Part shown: piece by piece, positions 23,885 to 34,840 of the stretch
Layout of the letters: each line of letters starts with the position of its first letter
How positions within the stretch are numbered: the first letter of the stretch is position 1
NCBI GenBank assembly: GCA_963932145.1
Contig: OZ010574.1
Coordinates: 82,686,049 to 82,750,048, forward strand
Source of the DNA: Acanthosepion lycidas
Taxonomy: Eukaryota > Mollusca > Cephalopoda > Sepiida > Sepiidae
Length of the DNA: 64,000 nt
Reading direction: 5' to 3'
Translations under genes and position numbers: made by a program
The notes under the pieces: model-generated
The model's database searches: none
The model's input: only the letters and a program-made list of their open reading frames with translations
Told to the model about the DNA's origin: nothing

Positions 23885-24700
23885 AAAAAATGCCTACAGT
23901 CCAATGGGAAAGCATATTTTTGATTCAATGTTTAAATAAATTTTGTTTTTTTCCCTGCTGAAAAGATTTTGATAGAATCTTTTAAACTTGTTTTTTGTTC
24001 TTAATGTTTTTTTATCTATTGATTGAATCAAATGATAATGTAGAGGTGCAAAATCTTGTGAATACATAGGGTGCATAAAGACCTCCTGTGCTATTTTTTT
24101 TTGGGGGGGGTTGTTTTGCTAAATGTGCCTTTGCAATGTCATGAGGGAGAATAAGACATTTTCTGTTTATTAAAGCAGGACCCTTTCAGTTCGATGCTTT
24201 GTTTGCCTATTCAATTTGCTGTCAATAAATATCTACAGTGATGATCCTTCTATATTCCAGTAACTTGTTATGGATGATGTCTTTCATATCCCACTAGACA
24301 CACAACCAGGACTTCTGGGAATGGTTTCCTGGCTTTTTGGGTTGGCACTGTTTCCTCATTTTGTGATAACCAGTCTTTTTTGTTTACTGCTGACATGCAA
24401 AACCCATTTTTCATCAACTGTAGCAATGCAATACAAAAATGAATGTTTGAGATGGGAGAACGTTGTGTTCAATTCTTAAGTGAAAGCTCATGGAGAATAC
24501 AAATTATGTCTTTGAAAATTTTCCTAATTTGCTCTAGATGTTCAAAGACAGTTGAACATGATATATTAAGTTTTTACAGTAAATCTCTGCTGTTCGTAAA
24601 GATTTAATTCAATAATCTCTTTCAAAAGTTCTTTATTCATTGTGGGTCGTCTTCCTGAGTGAGACTTCCTGGATATGTGACATGTTGACATGCACAAACA
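23885..24700 (-). pseudogene. mariner relic 2
   Basis: The minus strand carries HPMYSQDFAPLHYHLIQS (24060-24010), a mutated form of the mariner HPPYSPDLAPSDYHL box, followed by KRFYQNLF and an ending typical of the family. Upstream, 24690-24600 reads SRKSHSGRRPTMNKELLKEI, compatible with the N-terminal region. The segment between is strongly decayed and a G/C run (about 24103-24112) interrupts it. TIRs not identified. Confidence 0.6.
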
Positions 24701-25549
24701 TTTCCTGCCTGCACATACATTGCACATATGTTTTTAAATGTAATTGTAGCACTACTATCTTTTCATTGTTCATGCAATAAACAAATTCAAATGTATTGTT
24801 TTAAAAGTTATAATTCTCCATGCACTTTTGTATTATTCAACCTTGGTTTTGCCATAGTTCGTGGACCCATAATTCATAATGGTAGAATATGTAATTACTT
24901 TTCTAACATTATGATATCATTAAAGCTCAGGAATCAGCTTATTTTAAATTGATTTTTGCATTTTTAATTAGTTAAAAATTTCTTTTAGATATTTTCATTT
25001 TATGATCAATGTTAAGTGTGAACAGACATATTTATCTTTTATTATCAAACTTGCATATTATTAAATATTTTGCTATTAATCTCATTTATCTGAGTCTGAA
25101 GGATTTTTTTTCTGATGGAAGGATTCTGCCATAAACTTAGAAGAATTTCAAGAAAAAAGAACCAACATGTACTTTACTGATTAGTTGAATGAAGACAGTT
25201 TAGCAGATTGTGTATAAAGAACCAGCAGGGGAATGACCCCACAGTTGTTAGTGACACATTGTGGAAAGCTGGTGTAACAGTTGAGTTAATTAGAAGTTTT
25301 CATTGCACTATTATTTGGTTATAAACACTTTCATGGGAAATAAATGATACTTCATCAACACTGATGATGACAGTTTTTTTTTAAACTTTCCTATCTAAAG
25401 GGATAATTGACTGAACTGTATAACAGAGATTCTGTTCTGACATAGAAATTCAGAAGCATTTTACCAATGATGCAATAAATATTTTATCTCATTTTTTTGT
25501 TGGTACGGTTCAACAAAAATTAACTACACAGATATTTCTGTGATGCCTT

Positions 25550-25830
25550 GATGTATAGACAGTGTAATGGTTAGTGGCTTAGAATAAGAAATAGTCAAGC
25601 TGTGTTCAAATGCCAGCCAATTTTGTTACATTCATTTTGAGTTTCATACATTCACTTGGGAAAGGTATAAATCCATCTTATCTCCTTTACCCAACTGTGG
25701 GTCAAATAGTAGGGCATACTCAGTTCTTGAGCTATTGTTGGCAACCAGTCTAGTCTAGTGGTCTAACTCTGAATACAAAACCCAGTCACCTGAAGCGATA
25801 ACAAAGATTACTTGACACAGATGCACATAC
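25550..25830 (+). repeat. tRNA-derived SINE copy (SINE-1)
   Basis: Head with pol III-like boxes: gtgtaatggttagtggct (A-box region, about 25561-25578) and gtgttcaaatgcc (B-box region, about 25601-25613), about 40 bp apart as in tRNA. The body (ttttgttacattcattt, gggaaaggtataaatccatc) is shared with the minus-strand copy at 39200-39410. No coding capacity. 24701-25549 holds nothing recognised. Confidence 0.6.
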
Positions 25831-25859
25831 AATATCTGTAAAGTAAAAACAATAGAATT

Positions 25860-26300
25860 TTTTTTTTCATTTCATGCCAAGCAAGGTAAGAAAGCCAATA
25901 AGATGATAGGGGTTTTACTGAGTCTGAGAGAATGTAACAAAAATAAAACATTATTAATGAGAAAGAACAGTAAAAGAACAAGAATTAATACAAAAGATAA
26001 TAATTAACATTGCATTTAAATTTTTTAAGATCAAAGTTGACTGGAAAGCAAGAAGCTGGAAGAGAATTCCGCAAACAAGAAGTGTAATGGAAGAAACTGT
26101 TAGTATAGAACTTCATAGATGGTTACATCTAGCAATTTCAAAGGTAAACTGATGAGACCTTGCCACTAATCTTGTGCTGCACTTAAATCCATGAAGTCTT
26201 GGTATTAAGGAAAGTTCATCAGAATGGTTACTATGAAAATATTTATAGAAAAGGCACAAGGAAGCTACATTATAGTGGTAGGAAAGTTGTTGTTTATATG
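25860..26300 (-). pseudogene. LINE-F copy 3 (3' end)
   Basis: Same order of words as the other copies: tail tcatgccaagcaaggtaagaaagccaataaga at 25873 (written here only as an outline), then the tga(c)tggaaagcaagaag block and the cttgccac(t/a)aat block near 26155. Oriented minus. Too decayed for a continuous reading frame. Confidence 0.65.
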
Positions 26301-26743
26301 GGAATTAATTTTAAAAAGTGAAATTTCTTCCAAGATAGCAGAGACAAAAAATTTCTTTCCAGGTTCTATTTAGTAAATAACCTCTTCTGCTAAGGCACCT
26401 GGAATAGAAAATTTGCTCAGCTAAAGTGCCACATTCTTTTATCAGAATTTCCTCAATTGACATGCAGAATTTGTTCTTTTTCAGAGACACTTTTAATTAT
26501 TTAACATCCTAAACTTCTATCAAAGAGGTAAAACTCTTAAACTTTTTTTGTTATTTATATCAAATATAATAAATGTGACAGAATATTTTACAGAAAGTCT
26601 TTGACCTGTACAGAATTTCAGATAAGTACTTAGCCAAATTCATCACTTAGGGTGACTTCAGAAAAATGGCAATGAATTAGGATTGCTGTCATAAAAAATG
26701 GGAAACACTAACAACCATTTCTATTTCTCTCAGAAATACATAC

Positions 26744-26807
<64 letters not shown>

Positions 26808-28205
26808 GAGTGTGTGTGGGTGTTATAGATGCTATCAGAGGACGAGAAATGTGCTGCTCAATAATAGTTTCCTAGACTGACTGCCACCCAAGACTAAAAT
26901 TTCCAGTCAACCCTGCTCCCAGATATTATTGCTAAAATATTGGGGATGATGTATTACTGAAAGAAAAGAAACTAAATTTGATAGATGATGAACAGTTACA
27001 GCTGTTAACCAGTTATGAAAATTTTCTCAATTATTTTTAGGATTCAGGAGTTAATCTGGCATTGTTCTTGTGTTAGCAAGAGCCATTAGGTTGTAATGAC
27101 CCATCAAATTGTCTTCATCCTCACTTTGACACCAGATTTTATCTTATAGTTATTAAATCATATCTGTAAGAAGAAAAACTTAAAATAGGTGACATTTTGC
27201 ATTCTGTCTTGGTTGCAAAACAAAAATGTAGAAGTATTCTGCCTTATTTTGGGTTTTCGGTATTTTCGCAATTTTTTTGCATATCCCATTTTGTGTAAAT
27301 ATAATAAATTTAACCTGTCATAAAAAGGAGAATCAAAAGGGAAAACAAGTCATAGGGTTTTAATTTTTCTCAAAATAACACATTCTCAATATATTTTTGC
27401 CTCAATAAATGTCTTTCTCTCTTAATCAGAATCACAGTTTGTTTTTTTTTTTAACTGAAATTATGAATTTTTTAAAGATAAAAAGACAAAGTACAGCACA
27501 GAAACAAAAGGCATAATCTTATCTGTTGTTATTTTTCATTTGCACTTTATCATAAATATCTTCTTCATGATGTTGATGATGATGATATATTCTTAACAGA
27601 AAACAATGAAAAGATGCTGTCTTCACATTAATTTAGAATTAAGTGTTAAAAACTATATCATAGCTACAGGTTAAAATGATGAGGAATGAAATAGAAAATG
27701 TCTAGATATTGGAGTATTGTCATCAGAATTGATCAGGCCATTATGTTACATAAATTGTATTAATGCAACATAATAAAATAATCTTTTCTGGTAACTTGCA
27801 TTATTGAATTTATTTCATCCATATCCAGTGGTAGAATTATGTTTTATTGATGAAGCTGTCTATAATGAAAAAAATTCAAGTCTATTTTGAACTACTGTCA
27901 GTCATAAAATCTGTCTCTTACCACAGTAGCTATACACTAATTCAGCTTTTGAGAGTATCATGAAGAATGTCTCCAATAAAAGTTCCACTGGATTATAACA
28001 TATCCATTATATCCTGTTTATTGGAGTCAGATGAGACTATGACAGATTCATAATTCAAATTTTTACTGATTATTTTTATAGTTAAGAAATAATTTTCTGC
28101 AACATAATCCTGGTAATCTATACCTATAAAAATCAAGATAATATATCATGTATGAAAGGTTAAATCCAATTCTTTCACATGACTGAAATATCTGGCTCAT
28201 TCATT
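26301..28205. other. no gene; (CATA)n/(TA)n tract at 26741-26806
   Basis: Only a clear microsatellite at 26741-26806 and an 18-bp inverted repeat further on (tagtgaatatacataata at about 28347 with its complement at 28413). No other supported feature. Confidence 0.6.
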
Positions 28206-28426
28206 ATATATATATATATATATATGGATATGATGAAAAAAAAACATATGTATATGCGCATATACTTGCAGGTACATATTTATTTCTCAGGTGTTATAAA
28301 AACAATGCTCAATGTTATATAACAAAGCTATTAATAAGTATATGTTAGTGAATATACATAATATCCAAATTTTATAGTATTAGTTCTCCAAGTTGTACTA
28401 CTGACATTTGTTATTATGTATATTCA

Positions 28427-28431
<5 letters not shown>

Positions 28432-28468
<37 letters not shown>
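28432..28468. repeat. (TA)n tract abutting PLE2
   Basis: Pure (TA)n ending four bases before homology to PLE2 begins. A shorter tract lies at 28206-28225. Confidence 0.95.
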
Positions 28469-28471
<3 letters not shown>

Positions 28472-29358
28472 TATTCAACCTGAACAATAATACATACAAA
28501 CCGTACAAAAAAAGATAATGATGCCCCAAGTTATGCACACACCCTCCAACCATCCACCTTCAATCCTCAAACAAATACTCATATCAATCAGCCACAGACT
28601 ATCTGAAAACTCATCTAACATAGACATTTTCAATAACAAAAAAGCACCATATGATGAAGCGCTAAAAGTAAGTGGATACACACAGCAACTACAATACGCA
28701 CCTCCACAACCAAAATGCAAAAGCAGAAAAAGAAATATTATCTGATTTAATCCACCATACAAGAAAACCATCAAAACAAACATAAGTAGGACATTCCTAA
28801 ACTTAAGAGAAAAACACTTCCCTGAAAAAAAACCGATTGGCAAAAATTTTCAACAAACATAATGTTAAAATCAGTTACAGCTGCGCAAAAAATATAACAC
28901 AAATAATAAACCAAGGAACCTCAATGCAACTGCAGAAATAGAACAACATGTCCACTCCAGGGAAATTGCCAACAAACGAATATAATATATAAAGCCAAGG
29001 TAAGTGCAAACAACAGAACAATGTACTACATCAGTGCCACTGAGGGACCATTCAAGAAGAGAAAAAACAACCACAACCTTTCATTCTCCAACAGAAAATA
29101 CTCAAACAGTACTACGCTATCCACATACATATGGCATCGAATAGACAAAAATATTACAACAAGAATAAGCTGGAAAATATTGGAAAAGCACCTGCCTACA
29201 ACAACGTTACAAAAAAAATGCCTACTTTGCCTACATGAAAAGGTAGCAATAATTTCTCATACCCAACAAAAGAATTTACTAAACATAAGATCAGAAATAA
29301 TTTCCAAATGCAGACATGAAAATAAATACCCATTATCAGAATTTATGCCAAACAGATA
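28472..29358 (+). pseudogene. PLE2: Penelope-like element, thumb region + GIY-YIG endonuclease
   Basis: 5' truncated at the (TA)n. FNLNNNTYKPYKK, a frameshift, then NDAPSYAHTPSNHPPSILKQ (28520), KKAPYDEALKVSGY, RKRNIIWFNPPYKKTIKTNI (28720-28780), another frame change, then an open run from 28919 to the stop at 29356: Cys-rich CNCRNRTTCPLQGNC, MYYISATEGPFKKRKNNHN (GIY-YIG domain; the YIG triplet is YIS) and YSNSTTLSTYIW. The Cys pattern ahead of the GIY-YIG core is typical of Penelope endonucleases. A second copy of the same family is on the minus strand at 61400-62200. Changed Gly and frameshifts indicate a dead copy. Confidence 0.85.
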
Positions 29359-29974
29359 AAAAAAATACCAACAAACAGTACTACATAAACCACCATTGAC
29401 CCTATAAACATGAAAAGTGAAACCATTGACACCATAATGTCATTAATTATTTTCTAGGTCAAACTACCATCATAATAATTATAATTATTGTTATTATCAT
29501 TCTGCCACCATTAAAAAATTAAAATAATAGCAATTTTTACCTATCATAGTCTTACACAGACCCCATCATACATATATACATGCATGCAAAAAAATATTAT
29601 TCAGTGAACAAAAATAGACAAACGGTCTGTGTGTATATGCGTTGACAGTGCAACAATCAAAAAAAATATTCACTACATAATCCACCATTGAATACAGCAA
29701 CCAAATGCATACATATGTACACAATGACACATATACGTATATATACCAAGTCCTATACTGTTCACATATGTTTATGTTTGTGTGAGCTCCGGTGGGTGAG
29801 TGTGCATGTGTGCGTGTGTGTGTGTGTGTGTCTCTGCATACGTCAATGAGTGTATGGACATATATGTATATTTGCGTAAGTATGAGTGGTGTCCCGGCAA
29901 CAAATTTTCCTCCCACTTCCATAAAAACACCAATAGATGCAACCCTATATAAATCCAAATTTAAAAAATTAATC
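29359..29974. other. PLE2 3' flank, with (GT)n
   Basis: Non-coding sequence between the PLE2 stop and the hammerhead candidate, probably the element's 3' region. It includes (TG)n at 29811-29832 and ATT-rich short repeats near 29475-29500. Confidence 0.5.
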
Positions 29975-30020
29975 AGTTTGTCTGATGATTGCAAAAGTGT
30001 GAAACACAGGGTCACAAACT
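29975..30020 (+). ncRNA. candidate minimal type I hammerhead ribozyme (Penelope-associated)
   Basis: Seen in sequence: agtttgt (29975-29981) + CTGATGA (29982-29988) + a weak stem II (29989-30000, ttgc/gtgt around aaaa) + GAAA (30001-30004) + c (30005) + loop acagg + GT (30011-30012) + C17 (30013) + acaaact (30014-30020). Stem I is a perfect 7-bp pairing of 29975-29981 with 30014-30020. Stem III is 2 bp (AC/GT), as in the minimal hammerheads reported in Penelope-like elements. The predicted cleavage is after C30013 in the GUC triplet. Weak point: stem II has a U-U closing position and two G-U pairs. It lies 617 bp past the PLE2 stop on the same strand. Confidence 0.62.
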
Positions 30021-30044
30021 CACATCAATCCAACTAAATATATA

Positions 30045-30139
30045 TTAGGTTGGTGCAAAAATAATGACGTAATAATGTCGTTTTTTGACGTATTTTTTAA
30101 CGTCAAAAAACGATATTACGTCATTATTTTTGCACCAAC

Positions 30140-30143
<4 letters not shown>
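30045..30143. mobile_element. MITE 2: 99-bp near-palindrome, mariner-type
   Basis: Ends TTAGGTTGGTGCAAAA and its complement; TA flanks (30043-30044 and 30144-30145). The arms differ by a 3-bp indel (aataatgtcg against the shorter right arm) and the centre is gacgtattttttaacgtc. It sits 24 bp beyond the hammerhead candidate and at the edge of a (TA)n tract (30144-30188). Confidence 0.92.
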
Positions 30144-30190
<47 letters not shown>

Positions 30191-30313
30191 ATCATTTTTA
30201 TTACTTCAAGCATTATTATCATGGATAGATGTATGGTGCATTTATTTAAAATATGATTATCCACTATAATACTATTTACAGTTGTATATATATATAATAT
30301 ATATATATATATA
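30144..30313. repeat. (TA)n tracts
   Basis: (TA)n at 30144-30188 directly after MITE 2, and a second imperfect tract at about 30284-30313 just before the foldback. Confidence 0.9.
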
Positions 30314-30327
30314 AAGACATGTCTCAT

Positions 30328-30539
30328 TGAATAATTTAGACAAGTTTTTTTCTACTTATTTTCAGTAGGATTCTTTCATATTCATGGAAAAGCTTCTTAG
30401 TATCCTTATTAAAGGAAGAGAGTAAAGTACCATTTTGATACATATTCATTTATTTGATAAGGATACTAAGAAGCTTGTCCATGAATATGACAGGATCTTA
30501 TTGAAAATAAGTAGACAAAACGTGTCTAAATTATTCAAA
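30328..30539. repeat. foldback element with ~80-bp arms
   Basis: Left arm 30328-30410 (gaataatttagacaagtt...) is the reverse complement of right arm 30455-30539 with scattered mismatches; both contain ctacttattttca/tgaaaataagtag and cttcttagtatcctta/taaggatactaagaag. The right arm reads ttattgaaaataagtagac, then AAAACGTGTC: an order reminiscent of a decayed hammerhead core ending in a GTC site. No coding capacity. Confidence 0.7.
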
Positions 30540-30603
30540 ATTCTTCAATTATTCAATGTGACATATATTTATGAAAACATGCTGCCAAAATATATGCAAT
30601 ATA

Positions 30604-30639
30604 ATATATATATATATATATATATAGATAGATAGATAT

Positions 30640-30682
<43 letters not shown>
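30604..30682. repeat. (TA)n with GATA interruption
   Basis: Long (TA)n interrupted by gatagatagatatagata. ORFs overlapping it are microsatellite translation. Confidence 0.95.
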
Positions 30683-30684
<2 letters not shown>

Positions 30685-30714
30685 TGTGTGTATGTACATA
30701 CATACATTGATGGA

Positions 30715-30990
30715 AGATAAAGCTGCAACAAGGATAATTAGAATCAGAAAGAGAATGTTGAAATATCTTGTACACATAATTAGGAACGAGGGATCAGAGA
30801 ATTTAACAGATATTGAAGAAAATAGAGTGGCAGAAGGTGGGCCAAGTACCTGACAAGAATGGATTGGAGGGATGATAAAAAAAAACAAATGTTACTAAGA
30901 GCTACAAAGAATAGGAAATTGTGAAAAGAGATGATCAGCTATGTCCTGAAAAGACATGGCACATAGAAGAAGGATATAGCAGGATTACAG
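30715..30990 (+). pseudogene. LINE-B copy 5 (3' end)
   Basis: Plus strand: aaagctgcaacaaggataattagaatcagaaag region, then the family ending (a short run like MLLRATKNRKL, tatgtcctgaaaagacatggcacatagaag). Matches the last ~270 bp of the family. It directly follows the (TA)n tract. Confidence 0.7.
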
Positions 30991-31178
30991 TAAATGATCA
31001 TATATAGAAGATGGAAATCTGAGGACAACATATTTCATTTCAAAAAGGAAATTCTAAGGACAAATAATGGTTTTATTATTTGAATCAGTCTTATATATAT
31101 ATGAAAATGTGACCTTGTGGGTGATGAATTATTTTCTATTCTACAACTATTTTCCATAGATGAAATGCCACATTTTTC

Positions 31179-31445
31179 ATGGAAAATGTTCAGACATTCA
31201 AGCAAAATTTCTTAGTCTCCCCAGTTCAGTTCTTTACAGCTGAAACTCGCCATGCCATGTACACTGGGCCAAATCTTCCACTGGGAAGAAGAAAGTTTGA
31301 TTCAGACAGGGTCCTCCCAGCTTTATGGAACAAACTCCTGAGAGGATGCTTCTCTGATTGCTACAATCTTAACTCTTCAGGTCATGGGTCAACAGTTATC
31401 TATCCTACATATCCTCATCTTCTGTTTATATTCATGCAATAACCT
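31179..31445 (+). pseudogene. LINE C-terminus (LINE-G, CR1-like)
   Basis: RVLPALWNKLLRGCFSDCYN resembles the LWN-LP-xCFPxxYNL block that ends CR1/Jockey-like LINEs, ahead of a stop at 31440. Not similar enough to LINE-F to be the same family. About 87 codons are open. Confidence 0.5.
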
Positions 31446-31554
31446 CTACCTTGAGTGGCCCTTGAAGAAGAATGATAAAGAAGTTTCAAGATTAGTCAAC
31501 TTTTGATATATTTGCATAGATATGTTTTGCCTATTGTCCAATTCACATCACATC

Positions 31555-31825
31555 TTTCCTTTTTAGGATCGGCTTAGCAGTTTCTTCTTTTCATTCTCTT
31601 TGATGCCAAGTATTGGCTTAATTTGCAGCAATTTATTTGGTGTACTGTTACTCCAATGTTGTTGCCATTTTTGTTTAATAAATTTCTTTATTTGGCACTT
31701 CAGGTCTGTGTAAGGTATCTTAAATTTCAGGTAAATTTCTATATTTTGAACATGTTTAGCAGTTGAGTCATCATTGTCATTTCCAATTATTCCAGCATAA
31801 CTTGGGATTCAAATAAAAGTTCGCG
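31555..31825 (-). pseudogene. LINE-A copy 2: RNase H end fragment
   Basis: Minus strand reads IPSYAGIIGNDNDDSTAKHV, then EIYLKFKIPYTDLKCQIKKF and KWQQHWSNSTPNKLLQIKP. The IPSH-x-GI-GN-x-AD motif is the end of a LINE RNase H; this is a relative of the 1-1572 element. The frame is open across about 240 bp. Confidence 0.7.
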
Positions 31826-31899
31826 CAACAAAATTAATCAACAGCATGAAGTTGGAAATAACTCAGTGGAATGTTAGATTGGTATAAAGCAAGCATTTA

Positions 31900-32935
31900 A
31901 TTAAAAATAAATAGTCACCCCTCTTACTTTAAATTTCACAATCTGTCCATTTACAATCTACCCTTAGTAGTTGCTAAACTAAAAAGATTGGCCGGGCAAG
32001 GAATTACAAGGATTAAAAAATAGGTGTAAACAGCAAAATATGCTCTGATTCATTCCCTATTTCTAACAATGAAACTGCTATTCACATATTGTTGGGAATT
32101 AATATGAAATCTGCTTATATCCAGATACAAACTGATAAAAAATTTAAAGAAGTTATTAAAATTAAATCTCTACTAGGGTTACTCAGATGGAAGTGTATGC
32201 CTTATGGAGTCAAAACAGAAAGTGCTAATTTTTAGGAGAACAACTGAAATGTATTAATTGCTGATGTTAAGAATATGATCATTTATCAAGATGATATATA
32301 TGTATCAGTGCTTCCAGTAAAGAAGAGTTAAAACAAAAAAGATTATGATTTGAACGAATTAAAAAAAACTAAACAAGGACAAATGTGTGTATTAAACTGT
32401 GACACAATTACCAGATTTCTAATGACAGAATTTTACCAGACAAAAATTTGATAAAGAAAAGATCAGTGGTATCTAAACTCATAAATCAAAAAAAAATTAG
32501 AGTCTTTTTTTTCAGGTTAGCCACTTTTTATAGCAGATAATTGCCAAAATATAGTGAATTAATAGAACTCTGTTGAGTTACATAAAAAGATTACCAAATT
32601 TAAATGAACTCAATGGCAGAATATAGCATTTGAAAATTTAAAGAAAGCACTTATAAAAACACCATTGTAAAAACTTTTGACCCTTATGAGGAAGTGGACT
32701 TAAATACGAGTACAATGAGAGTGGCGTATCAGCAGTTTTGTCACAAGAAGGTCAGCCTATAATGTACATTTCTAGAAGATTAACATCAGTCAAAGTTAAC
32801 TATTCAAACATTGAAGGAGAAGCATAAGCTATTATATGGAGCACAGACAAAGCTTTCAAATTTTTATTAGGCATGAAGTTTCTGTTGTAACCTGACAATA
32901 AACCTTTAGAGTTTATTAACTCTAAAAAAGAGCTA
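31900..32935 (+). pseudogene. gypsy-1: Ty3/gypsy pol relic (RT-RNase H)
   Basis: Decayed plus-strand pol: a KWKCMPYGVK-like RT block (about 32190), YQDDI (RT active-site box, about 32297) and further on an RNase H segment SAVLSQEGQPIMYISRRLTS with NYSNIEGEA (32720-32825) and DNKPLEFI-like sequence at the end. Multiple stops. The relic is cut by a minus-strand LINE-F at 32937 and resumes at 33570 with the post-integrase end of pol. The integrase core itself is missing, so a deletion accompanies the insertion. An old endogenous retroelement, clearly inactive. Confidence 0.72.
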
Positions 32936-32936
32936 G

Positions 32937-33560
32937 TTACCTAAAGTCACATCTCGTAGAGTTTTTAGATTTTTTTTTAATCAGTACCACCTCGAGAAAG
33001 GCAGGACAGCCACTAGCACATGAGGGGTTACAGGGTGTGGAGGAATTAGGAACAGAAACATTAATAATAAGGAGAAAGAGAAAAGAGCAATCAGGACAGT
33101 AGTGATTGACTGTGCATTTAAATTTTTGCAGATAAAAGTTGATTGGAAAGCATAGAGACAGGAGGGAGTTCCACAAGTAAGAAGTGTAAGATAAGAAACT
33201 GTTAACATCAAAGTTATGGCTACATCTAGCTACTGTAACTGAGGCACAGAGGCAACCTTATGGTGGTGTGTAAGTGACTAAAGCCAAGCCACCAGATCAG
33301 GACCAATAATATTGTTGATTTTTCTTTGGATCTTATCAAGGAGCTCAAGTATATAGCAAGAGCACCAGACCCTATATGGTAGCAATATTCTAAGCCTGGG
33401 TGAATGGTAGACTTATAGTTATGCAAGATAAATTTTGGAGAGAAAAATTGTCTCGCCCACCACAGTGAACCAACTTTCTTAGCAACTGATGTAGTGATGG
33501 ATTCAATGTAGTCTTTCCACTTCATGTGAAAATGCAATGAGTAACTTTCTGGGGAATTGC
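32937..33560 (-). pseudogene. LINE-F copy 4, nested inside gypsy-1
   Basis: Minus strand: MKWKDYIESITTSVAKKVGS and LWWARQFFSPKFILHNYKST (33525-33410), IHPGLEYCYHIGSGALAIYL, then TCGTPSCLYAFQS- and INFYLQKFKCTVNHY-type ending near 33110. This is the post-RT region of the family, about 620 bp. It separates two parts of a gypsy pol relic. Confidence 0.82.
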
Positions 33561-33569
33561 AGAAAGAAT

Positions 33570-34030
33570 GGTGAAAAAGGGGTTAAATGCAATTTTTCCC
33601 ATTCAGAAAAACCACAGATAGCTACCTACCAAGACCTTTACTAAGTTATAGAATTATTCCTTTATGCAGGAACATGCAAAGTTCCTCTGCATTGATGAGA
33701 AGACAAATTAGATATTCGATAACAATATCCTATTCAAAAAAAGATAAAATGTGGTACCAAAAAGATAAAAATCAACTCCCCCAAAAAGTGAACTTTATTG
33801 TACAAAAGGGACATAACACAGCTGTAATAATAACAGATGAACAGAATTTACCAGCTCACTCTGATCAAATAAAACTTAGAATTGATGATAAAATCATCGC
33901 GATAGAAAAAGTGAAAAATGAGGAGGAACCTGAAAGGGAGGAAAGGATGAGTATTTCTGATGGTGAAAGTGGACAAGTAAGAAAGAAACTATAGAGGTTA
34001 GTATGCATGAATCTGACTCAGACTTGGAAG
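33570..34030 (+). pseudogene. gypsy-1 continued: end of pol
   Basis: An open stretch of 135 codons (33587-33991) corresponds to the region after the integrase core of Ty3/gypsy pol (KDKMWYQKDKN and KGHNTAVI with AHSDQIKLR). It continues the relic upstream of the LINE-F insertion. No LTR or polypurine tract recognised downstream; a short (GA)n lies at about 34073-34087. Confidence 0.6.
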
Positions 34031-34199
34031 ATAAGAATGATGCCCAATGAAAAGAACCAGGTATGCAACTCAAGAGAGAGAGAGAGAGACAGATAAATTC
34101 TTGTACTATAGTTAGATGTCTAAGATCATTGAAGGGCATTAACCCTCATCATTCCCAGGAGATGTATTAAAATATGCAGAATGAACTTACCTATGAAGT

Positions 34200-34840
34200 C
34201 AAATGACCACAAATAAGTCAGTTGGCATGAGGAAGGACATAGGTCACAGACATGGAAGACTGCACAACAATATGATTGTCAGCAAGAGAGCTAAAGGTGT
34301 GAGCTACAAACTGTAAATATTAGAATTAAACAGGTATGGTAATTTACCAATGTAATATGATAAAGAAATCTGAACATACATCGGAAAAGCAAAAGATACC
34401 TTCCAGAAACTAAAAAACATATTAAGACCTAGGAAAAATCTGTTAGAAACAAAGAAAAAAAGTGAATGCTGGACTATTTCTTTGCAAATGAAGAAGTGAT
34501 TTGAAATGGTAGAAGTATTGTTTTACAGAGAGAGATATTGAGAATTCTATGAATTGAATATATGGGTGATGGGAGTGTTTTAAAGAAAATAGGAAACCCT
34601 AAGAATAATTGTAATTAAAATCAGAATAGTTGAAATTACTGTGATACATAACAGGGAAGTGAGGTTTGGAGAATTTAACACTCACAGGGTATACTGCAGG
34701 CAAGAGGAAAAGAGGAAAACATCAAGTAACCTACCCTCATGAGTTTCTATGAATGGATGGTAGAGCAGGGGCAACAGGAGAATGACAAAGAGACAAACAT
34801 TTTGCTTAGAGTGAGAAGGGAAAGAAATGAACCCCATTTT
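34200..34840 (+). pseudogene. LINE-B copy 6
   Basis: Plus strand with heavily mutated family sequence: gaatgctggactatttctttgcaaatgaag (outline; SECWTISLQMK), the RRDIENS-type segment, ENLTLTGYTAG and a WMVEQGQ..NDKETN ending with RVRREG near 34820. Several stops. About 640 bp of the 3' part. Confidence 0.68.
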
